NCBI GenBank assembly: GCA_019186945.1
Contig: JABAQJ010000005.1
Location: forward strand, 62,001 to 126,000
DNA from: Gemmatimonadaceae bacterium
GTDB taxonomy: Bacteria; Gemmatimonadota; Gemmatimonadetes; Gemmatimonadales; Gemmatimonadaceae
Reading direction: 5' to 3'
DNA length: 64,000 nucleotides
The position numbers and the translations under genes were made by a program. Below the pieces are notes generated by a model. The model worked only from the letters and a program-made list of their open reading frames with translations. It was not told the DNA's origin and made no database searches. Positions 18,300 through 27,076 of this stretch are shown here, one piece after another. Numbering within the stretch: the first letter of the stretch is position 1; the number at the start of each line of letters is the position of its first letter.

Positions 18300-19517
18300 T
18301 CAGTCGGATCGAGCGGCGGCCAATGCATCCCTGAGGGCCGCCATGGCGCGGGAGCGCTCTGCCAGGTACTTGTCGCGCGCCGCCAGGCCCACGCTCGGTT
18401 GGTCGAGCAGGGCATCCAGCGCGGCCACTCGATTGGCAAGGGCTTCGGTGCTCTGTCGCTCGTCCTGCTGGACGACTGGGACTTCCGGAACCCGAAGACG
18501 CGCAGCCGTCAGGGGACGCCGATATGCGTACCACCATGCTCCCGACGTCAGCAGCAGCGCGGCTGGAATCGCCAGCCAGATCCAGGCGCCGAACCCGGGC
18601 GCCGCGACAATGGGAAGCGCTATGGTGAAGACAGCGCTGGAATCGATGTCCCGTGCCAGCGCGCGCTGGAACTGCCGCCCGCCAACCGTGACGGCCGGCT
18701 GCGATGCCAGCTTGGCTCCCTGGACGCGACCCTCCCGCTCCTCGATCAGGACCTCCAGTACCGTTGCCGCACGTTGCATGGGCATCGAGAGCGGAAAGGC
18801 GGAGGGCGGCAGCGCGTAACTCACGACCAATTGCTTCATCCCGGGCGGCAGCGGCGCAAACAGCTGTACCTCCCCTTCCTCGAATCGCACCGCCTCGCTG
18901 GCGAACTCTCCCTCGCCCACTCGCGGTTCGATGGTTCTGTCTGGCAGGCGCAGTCGCCAGACTGGCGATGCGTCGTTATTGCTGATCATGGTGACCGACG
19001 AATCGTTCGTCAGCTCAAATACCTCGACGATCGTCCGTTGACCGTTGACAGCCGGCGCTGACACGATCACGTGCCGGCCGCCAAGGAGAACTTTTCGTGC
19101 TACGGATGACGTGTCGTAGACCACGATGTCCGCTGGCTGAGCGGCAGCGACATCGTCCGCCAGCGGTGTCGAGAAGTAGCCAATTCCGTCGTACCTGGCG
19201 GACAGCAGGTACAACACGCCGCTGTCCGGACGAAAGGTCATGCGGAACGTGCCATCGCGAAGCGATCGCATCGAATCCACCGGACCGGCACCGGCAGGCG
19301 AAACACGGTGCAGCACCACCATCTGGCCGGCGAGGGCTCGTTCTCCGCCGGACGAACCTCGGAATACGGTGCCCCGTACAACCACGGCGTCATCGGTTGA
19401 CGTCGTGCTGCCCTGCCCGTTCGAGCGCACCCCCGGTTGCGCCGACAGACGTCCGCAGAACGCAGCGGCGAGGACGGTTACAACGCCAATTCGTCGCACG
19501 AGACGACGCATCGACAC
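18300..19517 (-). CDS. Exported membrane-anchored protein of unknown function
   Basis: This 405-residue product has a signal peptide (GVVTVLAAAFCGRLSAQP) and a beta-rich exterior of about 260 residues beginning with a carboxypeptidase-regulatory-like segment (VVRGTVFRGSSGGERALAGQ). A single membrane helix follows near residues 308-328 (IWLAIPAALLLTSGAWWYAY). The cytoplasmic tail of about 75 residues is helical and Arg/Ala-rich. The protein looks like an exported sensor or scaffold. No family was recognised. It starts at the base after the nuclease gene's stop and lies 28 bp before recO, so it belongs to that operon. Confidence 0.7.
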   Translation of the reverse strand: MSMRRLVRRIGVVTVLAAAFCGRLSAQPGVRSNGQGSTTSTDDAVVVRGTVFRGSSGGERALAGQMVVLHRVSPAGAGPVDSMRSLRDGTFRMTFRPDSGVLYLLSARYDGIGYFSTPLADDVAAAQPADIVVYDTSSVARKVLLGGRHVIVSAPAVNGQRTIVEVFELTNDSSVTMISNNDASPVWRLRLPDRTIEPRVGEGEFASEAVRFEEGEVQLFAPLPPGMKQLVVSYALPPSAFPLSMPMQRAATVLEVLIEEREGRVQGAKLASQPAVTVGGRQFQRALARDIDSSAVFTIALPIVAAPGFGAWIWLAIPAALLLTSGAWWYAYRRPLTAARLRVPEVPVVQQDERQSTEALANRVAALDALLDQPSVGLAARDKYLAERSRAMAALRDALAAARSD

Positions 19518-20048
19518 CTACAGATGAAACTTGCCGAAGTCCTCCGGGCGCAACCCGGAGAGGTACTGCTTGAGTTCTTCCGCGTTCATCTCGTCGGTGC
19601 TCTGGATCGGCGTCGCCTTCGGGATGGAAGCTTCATCTGTCTCCTCTTCCGTCACAGCATCCGCAAGCAACGAGTCCTCGGCGTAGATCGGCGCGGGGAA
19701 ACGGAGCGCGACCGCGATCGCGTCCGACGGTCGCGAGTCCACGGTGTATACCGCATCCGACCGAACGATGTGCATCTCCGCGTAGTACGTGCCCTTCATG
19801 ACTCGAGTGATCTGTACTCGTCGGAGATCTCCACCCAAGCCCAGCACAAGGCTTCGACACAGATCGTGCGTAAGCGGACGCTCCTTCTTGACGCCGTTCA
19901 TCTCGAGGAGGATCGACTCGGCCTCCGCCTGGCCGATCCAGATCGGCAGCAGACGGTCGCCATCCTTTTCCTTGAGGATTACCACGTACGAATTGGTGCT
20001 GCCGTCCAGTCCGAGCCTGGCCACGTTGACTTCCACCATCGAACTCAT
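19518..20048 (-). CDS. Bifunctional nuclease (DUF151) family protein
   Basis: The predicted 176-residue protein matches the DUF151/BFN family: MVEVNVARLGLDG, YVVILKEKDGDRLLPIWIGQ, EAESILLEMNGVKKERPLTHD and VDSRPSDAIAVALRFPAPIY. Plant homologues have DNase and RNase activity, and bacterial ones are poorly studied. The C-terminus carries an acidic UVR-like tail (TDEMNAEELKQYLSGLRPED). A second ATG nine bases in (20039) gives the more usual amino end. It lies 30 bp after metK and is followed without a gap by the unknown membrane protein. Confidence 0.88.
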   Translation of the reverse strand: MSSMVEVNVARLGLDGSTNSYVVILKEKDGDRLLPIWIGQAEAESILLEMNGVKKERPLTHDLCRSLVLGLGGDLRRVQITRVMKGTYYAEMHIVRSDAVYTVDSRPSDAIAVALRFPAPIYAEDSLLADAVTEEETDEASIPKATPIQSTDEMNAEELKQYLSGLRPEDFGKFHL

Positions 20049-20078
20049 CGCGCCTTCACGTCGGGAGGAATCTCCGAA

Positions 20079-21275
20079 CTATCGCACGGCGCGCTGAAGA
20101 TCGGCAACCTTGCTCGTCCGTTCCCACGTGAACGTCGTTCCCTTTACCGCCCGGGACTCACCGTTGCCGGACGCGATAAACGCGATCTTCTCTGAAGTCC
20201 GGCCGAAGTGACCGTACGCCGATGTTGCGGAATAGATCGGCTTCCGCAGGTCGAGCGCATCCATGATCCCCTTTGGGGTCAGATTGAAAATCTGCCTGAT
20301 GGCGCCCGTGATCCGGATATCCGGCACACTCCCGGTCCCGAACGTGTCGACGCGCACGGAGACGGGCTCGGCCACGCCGATTGCGTACGCCAGTTGCACT
20401 TCGCATCGTCGGGCCAGTTTTGCCGCGACGACGTGCTTCGCCAGCCAGCGGGCGGCGTAGCACGCTGACCGATCCACCTTGGAAGGATCCTTGCCAGAAA
20501 ACGCGCCTCCTCCATGCCGTCCCATGCCACCATAGGTATCGACGATGATCTTGCGCCCCGTAAGGCCGGCATCGCCTTGCGGTCCACCGACAACGAAGCG
20601 CCCCGTCGGATTGATGTGGAACTTGATCTTCCGGCTGAAGAGCTCGGAGGGGATCGAGGGCTCGATCACGGCATCGATCACCGCCCTGCGAATCCGACTC
20701 TGAGAAATGCCGGGGTCATGCTGCGTCGACACAACGACGGTGTCCACCGCCACCGGGCGGTCTCCGTCGTAGACCACCGTAACCTGCGCCTTTCCGTCCG
20801 GGCGAAGCCACTTGAGTTCTTCGTCCTTTCGCCGAGCCGCCAACGCGTGTGTGAGGCGGTGTGCAAGCACGATCGGCATTGGCATCAATTCCGGCGTCTC
20901 GTCAGTGGCGTAGCCGAACATCATCCCTTGATCGCCAGCTCCACCCGTATCCACTCCCCTGGCGATATCCGGCGATTGCTTGCCGATGGCGCTCAGGACG
21001 GCGCAGGTGTGGGAATCGAAGCCATACGATGCATCGGTGTAGCCGATGCGCTTGATCGTCTCGCGTACAACCGTAGGGATGTCGACCCAGGTTTCCGTCG
21101 TGATCTCTCCGGCTACAACCGCAAGACCGGTCGTGACGAGGGTTTCGCACGCGATGCGTGCGCTTGGATCGTTGGCGACGATATGATCGAGAACGGCGTC
21201 CGAAATGGCGTCGGCAACCTTGTCGGGGTGGCCTTCGGTGACCGATTCGGAGGTGAAAAGCGAACGCTCAGCCAC
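20079..21275 (-). CDS. metK: S-adenosylmethionine synthetase
   Basis: The predicted 398-residue protein has all MetK landmarks: [29 protein letters not shown], the phosphate loop [20 protein letters not shown], and the final GHFGR near the C-terminus. It makes S-adenosylmethionine from methionine and ATP. A GTG start at 21275 was chosen because GGAG lies eight bases before it. An in-frame ATG at 21296 would place its ribosome site inside the hairpin at 21303-21327. It probably has its own promoter in the 100 bp after ptsI, though none was identified. Confidence 0.95.
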   Translation of the reverse strand: MAERSLFTSESVTEGHPDKVADAISDAVLDHIVANDPSARIACETLVTTGLAVVAGEITTETWVDIPTVVRETIKRIGYTDASYGFDSHTCAVLSAIGKQSPDIARGVDTGGAGDQGMMFGYATDETPELMPMPIVLAHRLTHALAARRKDEELKWLRPDGKAQVTVVYDGDRPVAVDTVVVSTQHDPGISQSRIRRAVIDAVIEPSIPSELFSRKIKFHINPTGRFVVGGPQGDAGLTGRKIIVDTYGGMGRHGGGAFSGKDPSKVDRSACYAARWLAKHVVAAKLARRCEVQLAYAIGVAEPVSVRVDTFGTGSVPDIRITGAIRQIFNLTPKGIMDALDLRKPIYSATSAYGHFGRTSEKIAFIASGNGESRAVKGTTFTWERTSKVADLQRAVR

Positions 21276-21302
21276 GGAACAGGCTCCAGGATACATGAGA
21301 AA

Positions 21303-21327
21303 GCGCCGGCCGTGATCGGGCCGGCGC
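21303..21327 (-). terminator. Hairpin between ptsI and metK
   Basis: The bases gcgccggcc (21303-21311) pair perfectly with ggccggcgc (21319-21327) around a seven-base loop. Read on the minus strand the stem is followed by tttctc, a weak terminator tail. It can end the PTS operon. Because metK starts only 7-28 bases downstream, it may instead regulate metK read-through. Confidence 0.65.
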
Positions 21328-21394
21328 GGTTACCCGCAAAAACGATAAGCACCATGGCGATCCCGCACCAGCGGAGCGGCAACTCACGAGATCG

Positions 21395-23158
21395 TCACAA
21401 CAGGTGCTCCCTGAGGAAGGGTGCATCGCCGAATGCCGCCAGCAGACGATAGCGGAGTTCGCGCTCGGCCTCCGCCGCGGTGCGGGCCGACAGTGCCGCG
21501 TTGGCTGCCTCCGCAGCGAACGACGAACTGATGCCGCGTATGATCCGCTTGACAAGCGGAACGGCACGAGGGCTGACGCTCAACTGCCGCACGCCCAGCC
21601 CAATCAGGGCGAACGCCATCAGCGGATGCGATGCCATTTCGCCACAAACTGAGATATCGAGGTCGAACTGTTCGGCGATGTCGGCAGTCCGGCGAACGAG
21701 CCACAGGACGGCCGGATGCAGAGGCGTGAAACGCGAGGCCAGGTTGGCATTGCCTCGATCGACAGCCAGCGTGTACTGCACCAGGTCGTTCGTGCCGATG
21801 CTGAAGAAGGAGACGTCGTTGCCGAACGTGTGCGCAAGGAGCGCCGCAGCCGGCGTCTCGACCATCACGCCTAGCGGAACATCGCGGGCGAACGGAACGC
21901 CGCGCTCGGACAGTTCCGCCGCAGCCTCCGTCAGCAGCGTTCGTGCAGCCGTGACTTCGTCGAGTGTGACCACCAGGGGCAGCATTATCCGCACGTCGCC
22001 ATGCACTCCTGCACGCAGCAAGGCGCGGAGTTGGTCCTTGAACAGGTCCGGCTGGTCCAGACACATGCGGATCGCGCGCCACCCGAGGAACGGATTTGGC
22101 TCGTGAGGGAAACCGCCTGTCGGCAACTTGTCGCCACCGACGTCGTACGTGCGAATCACCACCGGGTGCGGGTAGAAGGCCTCCACCACGCGGCGATACG
22201 CCCGGTACTGCTCTTCCTCGTCCGGCATGGCGGCGCGACCGACCACGAGGAACTCGGTCCGCATCAGTCCCACGCCTTCGGCACCGCTCCTCGCGGCCTG
22301 CTCCGCTTCATCCGGAAGATCGACGTTGGCGCGAATCGTTATGCGGACGCCATTGGTGGTTATCGGTTCGGCATCGACGAGCTTCTGGAGTTCGGCTTCC
22401 GTTTCCTTTTCGACCGCGGCGCGCCGCCTGAATGCTTCTACCTCTGCCTCGCTCGGGTTGACGACGAGCATTCCGCTGGTGCCATCGAGTACCGCGAACT
22501 CGTCGCCGCGCAACCGTTCCGTCGCCTCACGCAACCCCACGACGGCGGGCAGCCCCAACGAACGCGCGAGGATGGCGACGTGCGATATCCGAGTTCCCTC
22601 GTCTGTGGCGATACCGGCGATCGCATCGCGATCGAGTTGGAGCGTCAGGCTTGGCGTGAGGTCGTGCGTCACCAGGATCGCCCCGGTCCCCTTGTCGACC
22701 GCGACCGGGTCGTGATCCGGGAGATCGAGAAGGATCGTCAGAACGCGAATCTGGACATCTGTCAGATCCCGGACTCGTTCCCGCATCATCGGGCTCTGAC
22801 TGCGCCCGAATTGCTGCCGCCATTCCTGCATGACGACGTCGAAGGCCTTCTCGGCAGCAAGGTTCTGTCGGATGTACTCCGCCACCTGTTGTTGCAGGTG
22901 CTCATCCTGGAGGATCGAGATCTGAACCTCGAAGATGGCCGCCTCTTCCGGTCCGGCGTGTTTTTCGGCCTTTGCGACTACCTGTTGAAGGCGGTCACGC
23001 GCGCGGGCGAAGGCTTCGTGCAGTCGTTCGATCTCGTGCGGGACGCGATCGTCCGGCACGATCCGATGCGGAACGTCCGGGACTTCCCAGCGCAGCAGGC
23101 GCACGGGTCCGACGACTATTCCCGGCGAAGCAGAAATCCCGGTCAGTGCGCGTTCCAC
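21395..23158 (-). CDS. ptsI: PTS enzyme I (phosphoenolpyruvate-protein phosphotransferase)
   Basis: The predicted 587-residue protein has the amino-terminal HPr-binding and phosphohistidine domain with GTRISHVAILARSLGLPAVV, where His193 is the phosphorylation site. The PEP-binding barrel has GVGLMRTEFL, GWRAIRMCL, MVETPAA, FSIGTNDLVQYTLAVDR and SVCGEMAS. Enzyme I takes phosphate from PEP and passes it to HPr. It starts with GTG two bases after the hpr stop, so it is translationally coupled. It is the last gene of the PTS operon. Confidence 0.96.
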   Translation of the reverse strand: MERALTGISASPGIVVGPVRLLRWEVPDVPHRIVPDDRVPHEIERLHEAFARARDRLQQVVAKAEKHAGPEEAAIFEVQISILQDEHLQQQVAEYIRQNLAAEKAFDVVMQEWRQQFGRSQSPMMRERVRDLTDVQIRVLTILLDLPDHDPVAVDKGTGAILVTHDLTPSLTLQLDRDAIAGIATDEGTRISHVAILARSLGLPAVVGLREATERLRGDEFAVLDGTSGMLVVNPSEAEVEAFRRRAAVEKETEAELQKLVDAEPITTNGVRITIRANVDLPDEAEQAARSGAEGVGLMRTEFLVVGRAAMPDEEEQYRAYRRVVEAFYPHPVVIRTYDVGGDKLPTGGFPHEPNPFLGWRAIRMCLDQPDLFKDQLRALLRAGVHGDVRIMLPLVVTLDEVTAARTLLTEAAAELSERGVPFARDVPLGVMVETPAAALLAHTFGNDVSFFSIGTNDLVQYTLAVDRGNANLASRFTPLHPAVLWLVRRTADIAEQFDLDISVCGEMASHPLMAFALIGLGVRQLSVSPRAVPLVKRIIRGISSSFAAEAANAALSARTAAEAERELRYRLLAAFGDAPFLREHLL

Positions 23159-23160
23159 CG

Positions 23161-23427
23161 CTATCGTTCCCCGAACTTGTTCGCGATCAGGGCCGCAAGC
23201 GCATCCACCGCATCGCTGGCGTCAGGCCCTTCGGCGCGAAGCGTCAGCACAGCGCCGCACTCCGCCGCCAGCAGCATCACACCCATGATGCTCTTGCCAT
23301 TCACCTCGACGTCGTCGCGAGCGAGCGTGACGTTGCTCTTGTACCGGGCGGCCGCCTTCACGATCTCCGCCGCAGGTCGCGCGTGGAGTCCGTTTTCGTT
23401 CACGATCTGCACCGTGCGTTCGACCAT
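23161..23427 (-). CDS. ptsH: PTS phosphocarrier protein HPr
   Basis: The predicted 88-residue protein contains NENGLHARPA with the phospho-accepting His15 and NGKSIMGVMLLA with the regulatory Ser46. The product can therefore be phosphorylated by enzyme I and also by the HPr kinase encoded in the same operon. The start ATG shares one base with the stop of the EIID gene (TGATG). Having both sites suggests a regulatory as well as a transport role. Confidence 0.95.
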   Translation of the reverse strand: MVERTVQIVNENGLHARPAAEIVKAAARYKSNVTLARDDVEVNGKSIMGVMLLAAECGAVLTLRAEGPDASDAVDALAALIANKFGER

Positions 23428-24191
23428 CACTTCACCGCCCAGAGGAGGATCAACGCGACCTGCGCGACCAGTGCCACCTTCCAACCTTCCACGCGACCGT
23501 GCAGCCGTGCGAGGAGCACACCGCCCACCACAATCACGGCGAGGGTACCTCCCAGTAGCGCCACGCCTGGCTGAACGATCCGTTGCACGACAAGCGGCAA
23601 GCCGAAGCCGGCCAGCAGCAACGCCAGGCTCCCCAGGAGTCTCGGACCGTGCCGGACGAACCGCGTGCCCAGCGAATGCGCCACCTGGATTCCGGTGCGT
23701 AACCCAACCCGGAGTCCCCAGGCACGCAACGCCAGGTTGATGGCATTGTAGAACCCAAGAAACGTGACGACGGTGGCCATGGCACCGCCACCCCAACCGA
23801 AAACGGCCAGTGCTGCCAGGGCGCACGTCGGCAGCAGCGCCGCCCAGACCAAGCGGTCGCCAACGCTACCCAATGGCCCGCAAAGCGCCTTGCGAAAGCG
23901 CGCAATCCGCTCCGGCTCCTCATGTTCCAACTCGGCGCGCACGAGGGCACCGACAGCGACCGACGCCAGATACGGATTGGCATTGAAGTACTGGCTCTGT
24001 CTGCCAAGAGCTGCGCGGTACTCGACGCCGTCCACGCCGCCAGGCAGGAGGCGCAATGCCGGCTCCATGCAGAAGGCGATGCCGTTGCCCAGCATGCCTT
24101 CGTAATTCCACGATGCCTGGATGGCCAGCAGTCGGACGAACATGGACGCTTGCGTCATCCAAGGGACGGTGACCGGGAGTTTGGTCGTCAT
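23427..24191 (-). CDS. PTS mannose-family membrane component EIID
   Basis: The predicted 254-residue protein resembles ManZ-type EIID: MFVRLLAIQASWNYEGMLGN, FCMEPALRLL, FNANPYLASVAVGALVRAE, GPLGSVGDRLVWAALLP and several C-terminal membrane helices. With EIIC it forms the sugar channel. The ATG at 24191 overlaps the EIIC stop by four bases. The in-frame extension upstream lies inside the EIIC gene and is not used. The sugar cannot be named from the sequence. Mannose, fructose, sorbose and amino sugars are all known for this family. Confidence 0.92.
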   Translation of the reverse strand: MTTKLPVTVPWMTQASMFVRLLAIQASWNYEGMLGNGIAFCMEPALRLLPGGVDGVEYRAALGRQSQYFNANPYLASVAVGALVRAELEHEEPERIARFRKALCGPLGSVGDRLVWAALLPTCALAALAVFGWGGGAMATVVTFLGFYNAINLALRAWGLRVGLRTGIQVAHSLGTRFVRHGPRLLGSLALLLAGFGLPLVVQRIVQPGVALLGGTLAVIVVGGVLLARLHGRVEGWKVALVAQVALILLWAVK

Positions 24192-24871
24192 CGTGCCAAC
24201 GCGACTGCAAGACCGGCTGCCACTCCAGCCAGGAACAGCGCTCGGGCGTGGGGGACTGCGCGAAATATCTTCCACACCGCGGAAAGCGCGACGGCGGTCG
24301 CGGTGGCGACGACCACGGCGCGACTGAGGGCCGCATTGACCTCCAGGGTCCGCAGAACGGTGGCTTGAACGGGCATCGCCACAAACACCGCCGCGAGCGT
24401 CAACACGGCACCGCGAAGGAAGTCCGCAGCCAGGCCGTATAGCTGCAAGCCGACGATAGCCTTCCGGGAACCGCTGGCGACGGCATCGCCATGACGTTCT
24501 GCCCACCGCGCATTGAGCTTTCGCAGGTGCACCATCGACCAGCCGCCGAGCCAAGCGCAGAGAAGCGCAATGGCCACGCTGGTGAGCAGGCCACCCACGT
24601 GCCCATCGCCTTGCAGTGCGTAGAGCCCACCGCCAATCATCGACGCGCTTCCCCACTCGGGATAGCGCGCGGCGCCAATGGGAAGCGTCTCCAGTGCGAA
24701 CAGCTCGAGCGTGGCCCCGCAGAGTAGCCCTGCTGCAGGAGATCCCATCGCGGCGCCACCCAGTGTCGCCGCAACGATCGGACGCGATAGCATCGCTTGC
24801 GGGAACGACACGGTATCCAGCCCAAGCAGTCCGCCGAGGACGCCGAACGCGGAGATCGCGACGGGATTCAT
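24188..24871 (-). CDS. PTS mannose-family membrane component EIIC
   Basis: The predicted 227-residue protein is almost entirely hydrophobic helices, with the family features GLLGLDTVSFPQAMLSRPIV, GSPAAGLLCGATLELFALE and a Gly-rich GSASMIGGGLYAL. It forms the membrane translocator together with EIID. The gene is shorter than many ManY proteins (about 265) but has the core. It overlaps the EIIB gene by four bases at its start and the EIID gene by four at its end. Confidence 0.88.
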   Translation of the reverse strand: MNPVAISAFGVLGGLLGLDTVSFPQAMLSRPIVAATLGGAAMGSPAAGLLCGATLELFALETLPIGAARYPEWGSASMIGGGLYALQGDGHVGGLLTSVAIALLCAWLGGWSMVHLRKLNARWAERHGDAVASGSRKAIVGLQLYGLAADFLRGAVLTLAAVFVAMPVQATVLRTLEVNAALSRAVVVATATAVALSAVWKIFRAVPHARALFLAGVAAGLAVALAR

Positions 24872-25359
24872 CGATTCCCCTCGCCAGCCAGCAACTCGTC
24901 CAGTGACAACGGGCGCGCGGCCGGCACGTCCTGGGCAGTGACCAAGACGCCCCGCTTGGCCAGCTGACGAAGATCGTCGGCTTCCTGTGGCGTAAGGAAT
25001 ACGTACCGCAGGCGCTGCGAGCGCCCGGCGCGATGATGTATCCCGCCAACATTGACCGCCGGAATGGAGCCGGTGGCGTCTACCAGCCGGATCATTGTGT
25101 TGATGTCCGCCGTCAGCAACAACCCTGGTCGCTGATCCTCCTGGTATGTCCCCAGCCGCACGGCCGCGGTATCCACCGACTCGAAATACACGTGCATCTC
25201 GGGCGGAACGCCCATCCGATAGAGTTCCTGTTCCCAGTCGCTTCCGGCGACTTCGTCATCGACAAGGACGATGAACGCCAGCCCGAGGGGCTGCCCCCAC
25301 CCCACGACAACCTGACCGTGGATCAGCCGGTCATCGATGCGATAGAGCTCAATCGCCAC
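24868..25359 (-). CDS. PTS mannose-family EIIB
   Basis: The predicted 163-residue protein carries the EIIB phosphorylation motif RIDDRLIHGQVVVGW with the active His14, followed by the usual VLVDDEVA and NVGGIHHRAG segments. It accepts phosphate from EIIA-His and passes it to the sugar during transport. The gene overlaps the end of EIIA by 11 bases and EIIC by four. Length and motif agree with ManX/LevE-type EIIB. Confidence 0.93.
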   Translation of the reverse strand: MAIELYRIDDRLIHGQVVVGWGQPLGLAFIVLVDDEVAGSDWEQELYRMGVPPEMHVYFESVDTAAVRLGTYQEDQRPGLLLTADINTMIRLVDATGSIPAVNVGGIHHRAGRSQRLRYVFLTPQEADDLRQLAKRGVLVTAQDVPAARPLSLDELLAGEGNR

Positions 25360-25771
25360 CGCTTGGGCCTCCGCCGCTTGTGCTGCTCGTCGGGCGCGTG
25401 GACACCAGTAGCGAAGCCCGGCCCTTCTCGGTCGCCAACCGAGCGGCTTCTCCCGCCACCGTACTCTCGGCGAAGAGGAAATCCAGCAGTGCCGCGAGAT
25501 TGGTTCCGGTCACCACGGTCAGGTCCGGCTGCTGTCGCTGGAGCCGGCGCGCCGCCATGGTGCAGCTGCCGGCCGGCAAGTCGGTGAAGATGACTTCCGC
25601 TCCCGATCGTTCGACCAAGTCTGCCATCAGGCGTTCGACGTCCTGGGCGCCGAGTCCACGATTCGTCATTGGCAGGAAAATGTCGTCGCGCCCCGTGATC
25701 TGGAGCACCGCGGACAGCAGCCCGGCGGCGAAATCGGCGTGACCGGCAACGATCGCGCGTGCGCTATTCAT
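25349..25771 (-). CDS. PTS mannose-family EIIA
   Basis: The predicted 140-residue protein has VAGHADFAAGLLSAVLQITG, with His11 as the likely phosphorylation site. FTDLPAGSCTMAARRL and VVTGTNLAALLDFLF, conserved in EIIA-Man, follow. A disordered Ser/Gly-rich tail ends the protein. It receives phosphate from HPr. The gene overlaps hprK by eight bases and EIIB by 11, so the whole chain from hprK to enzyme I is read as one unit. Confidence 0.9.
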   Translation of the reverse strand: MNSARAIVAGHADFAAGLLSAVLQITGRDDIFLPMTNRGLGAQDVERLMADLVERSGAEVIFTDLPAGSCTMAARRLQRQQPDLTVVTGTNLAALLDFLFAESTVAGEAARLATEKGRASLLVSTRPTSSTSGGGPSGGD

Positions 25772-26765
25772 CGTCTTCTACCAGATACCGCTTGACGTCC
25801 CCGACTCCGGTCGGCTTCTGGCGAGCTTCCCCCGCCGCACGCATCCGGGCAATCAAGCGCTCATTGAAGGTTTCCGCCGGATTTGCTCCCGTATAGCGAA
25901 GCAGGTGGTTCATCGCGATGACTTCCGCGATTACCGTGATGTTCTTTCCGGGATTGAGCAGGATAGTGATCAGCGGAAGATCCACTCCGAGGATGTTCTT
26001 GGTCGTGGAATCCAGACCAGTGCGTTCCACGATGGAATCCTCGCGCCATTCTTCTAGCTGAACGACGACTTCGATGCGTTTCTGCTGCCGCACCGCGCGA
26101 ATGCCGAAGATGGCCGGGACGTCGATCACGCCGACGCCCCGGATTTCCATGTGGTGGTGCTGGTGTTCGTGGCCGCGGCCGATCAGGACATCGGCGCCAC
26201 GACGCGTGCAGATGACAAGGTCATCCGCGACCAGCCGGTGTCCGCGCTCGACAAGATCCAGCACGCACTCCGACTTCCCGATTCCACTGCCGCCGGTGAA
26301 CAACACCCCGACGCCGAACACGTCGGCGAGCGATCCGTGCAGTGTTTCGGTAGGCGCGAACATTTCTTCCACGACAGGTTTGATCCTGCGGTAGACCTCT
26401 GCGGTCTTGAGCGGCGATCGGAACAGCGGCACGCCTTGTCGCGTGGCAATGGCCAGGAGCGGCTCGACAAGATTCAATCCCTTCGTGATGACCATGCAGG
26501 GGATCGGGAATGAAAAGCACTGCTCCAGCTGCTGCGTCCGTTGTTCCTCGGTCAGCGTGCCGAGGTAGGACATCTCGGTTTCGCCAATGACCTGCACGCG
26601 CTGCGCCATGAAACGACCGACGTATCCAGCCAGGGCAAGACCTGGGCTGGAGACGTCGGAGTTGGCGATCAGCCGCTCGTGCCCGTATGCCCCGCCGAGT
26701 TGTTCGAGCTGCAGCGCGTCGCGAACGCGCTCGAACAGGAGGCCGACGGTGATCGTGCGGCTCAC
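25764..26765 (-). CDS. hprK: HPr kinase/phosphorylase
   Basis: The predicted 333-residue protein has an amino domain (about 1-125) and a kinase domain. The kinase domain carries LHGSLADVFGVGVLFTGG (catalytic His143), P-loop GGSGIGKSE (158-166), VADDLV and the HprK signature RGVGVIDV followed by TKNILGVDLPLI. It phosphorylates and dephosphorylates HPr Ser46. The GTG start at 26765 overlaps the hpf stop (GTGA). A longer in-frame stretch upstream is antisense-like and was left out. A His-rich patch (GHEHQHHHMEIRG) precedes the signature. Confidence 0.94.
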   Translation of the reverse strand: MSRTITVGLLFERVRDALQLEQLGGAYGHERLIANSDVSSPGLALAGYVGRFMAQRVQVIGETEMSYLGTLTEEQRTQQLEQCFSFPIPCMVITKGLNLVEPLLAIATRQGVPLFRSPLKTAEVYRRIKPVVEEMFAPTETLHGSLADVFGVGVLFTGGSGIGKSECVLDLVERGHRLVADDLVICTRRGADVLIGRGHEHQHHHMEIRGVGVIDVPAIFGIRAVRQQKRIEVVVQLEEWREDSIVERTGLDSTTKNILGVDLPLITILLNPGKNITVIAEVIAMNHLLRYTGANPAETFNERLIARMRAAGEARQKPTGVGDVKRYLVEDDE

Positions 26766-27073
26766 GTTCGACGGGCTGGCTGCGCGCGGTCCTTGACCGT
26801 GCGTTTTCCGCGCGCGAGCTGCGTCTCGAGTCTCTCCAGGGCCGCGGTGAGCGCCGGCCCGTAGGTACGTCCGCGTCCTTCCGCAACCCAGCGACGATTC
26901 CGACGTCCGTGCACGAGGACCTCGACTCGTCGGAACGGGCCATCCTGTTCGAACCGAACCGTTGCCTCGAGCATGGACGGGAACCGCTCGGCATATCGTT
27001 CCATCGCGCGCGAGGCGCGGGCCCGCATGCGATCGCTGATGACAGCATGATGCGACTGGAACGTGATCACCAT
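26762..27073 (-). CDS. hpf: Short ribosome hibernation promoting factor
   Basis: The predicted 103-residue protein is of the HPF/RaiA (sigma-54 modulation) type: MVITFQSHHAVISDRMRARA, AMERYAERFPSMLEATVRFE and VEVLVHGRRNRRWVAEGRG, with a basic C-terminus. Short HPF binds the 30S decoding centre and helps form inactive 100S ribosomes in starved cells. It begins four bases after the glycosyltransferase stop and overlaps hprK. An hpf-ptsN-hprK order is known from the rpoN operon of proteobacteria; here EIIA-Man takes the place of ptsN and rpoN is absent. Confidence 0.85.
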   Translation of the reverse strand: MVITFQSHHAVISDRMRARASRAMERYAERFPSMLEATVRFEQDGPFRRVEVLVHGRRNRRWVAEGRGRTYGPALTAALERLETQLARGKRTVKDRAQPARRT

Positions 27074-27076
27074 GTG

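Noticed and set aside
21270-21400. Known SAM riboswitch before metK
   Set aside because: Only about 100 bp separate ptsI and metK, and the conserved SAM-I, SAM-II or SAM-IV cores were not recognised. Only a simple hairpin is visible.
23427-25052. 541-codon frame containing EIID
   Set aside because: The upstream half lies inside EIIC and EIIB in another frame and has no family features. The EIID start at 24191 overlaps EIIC by four bases.
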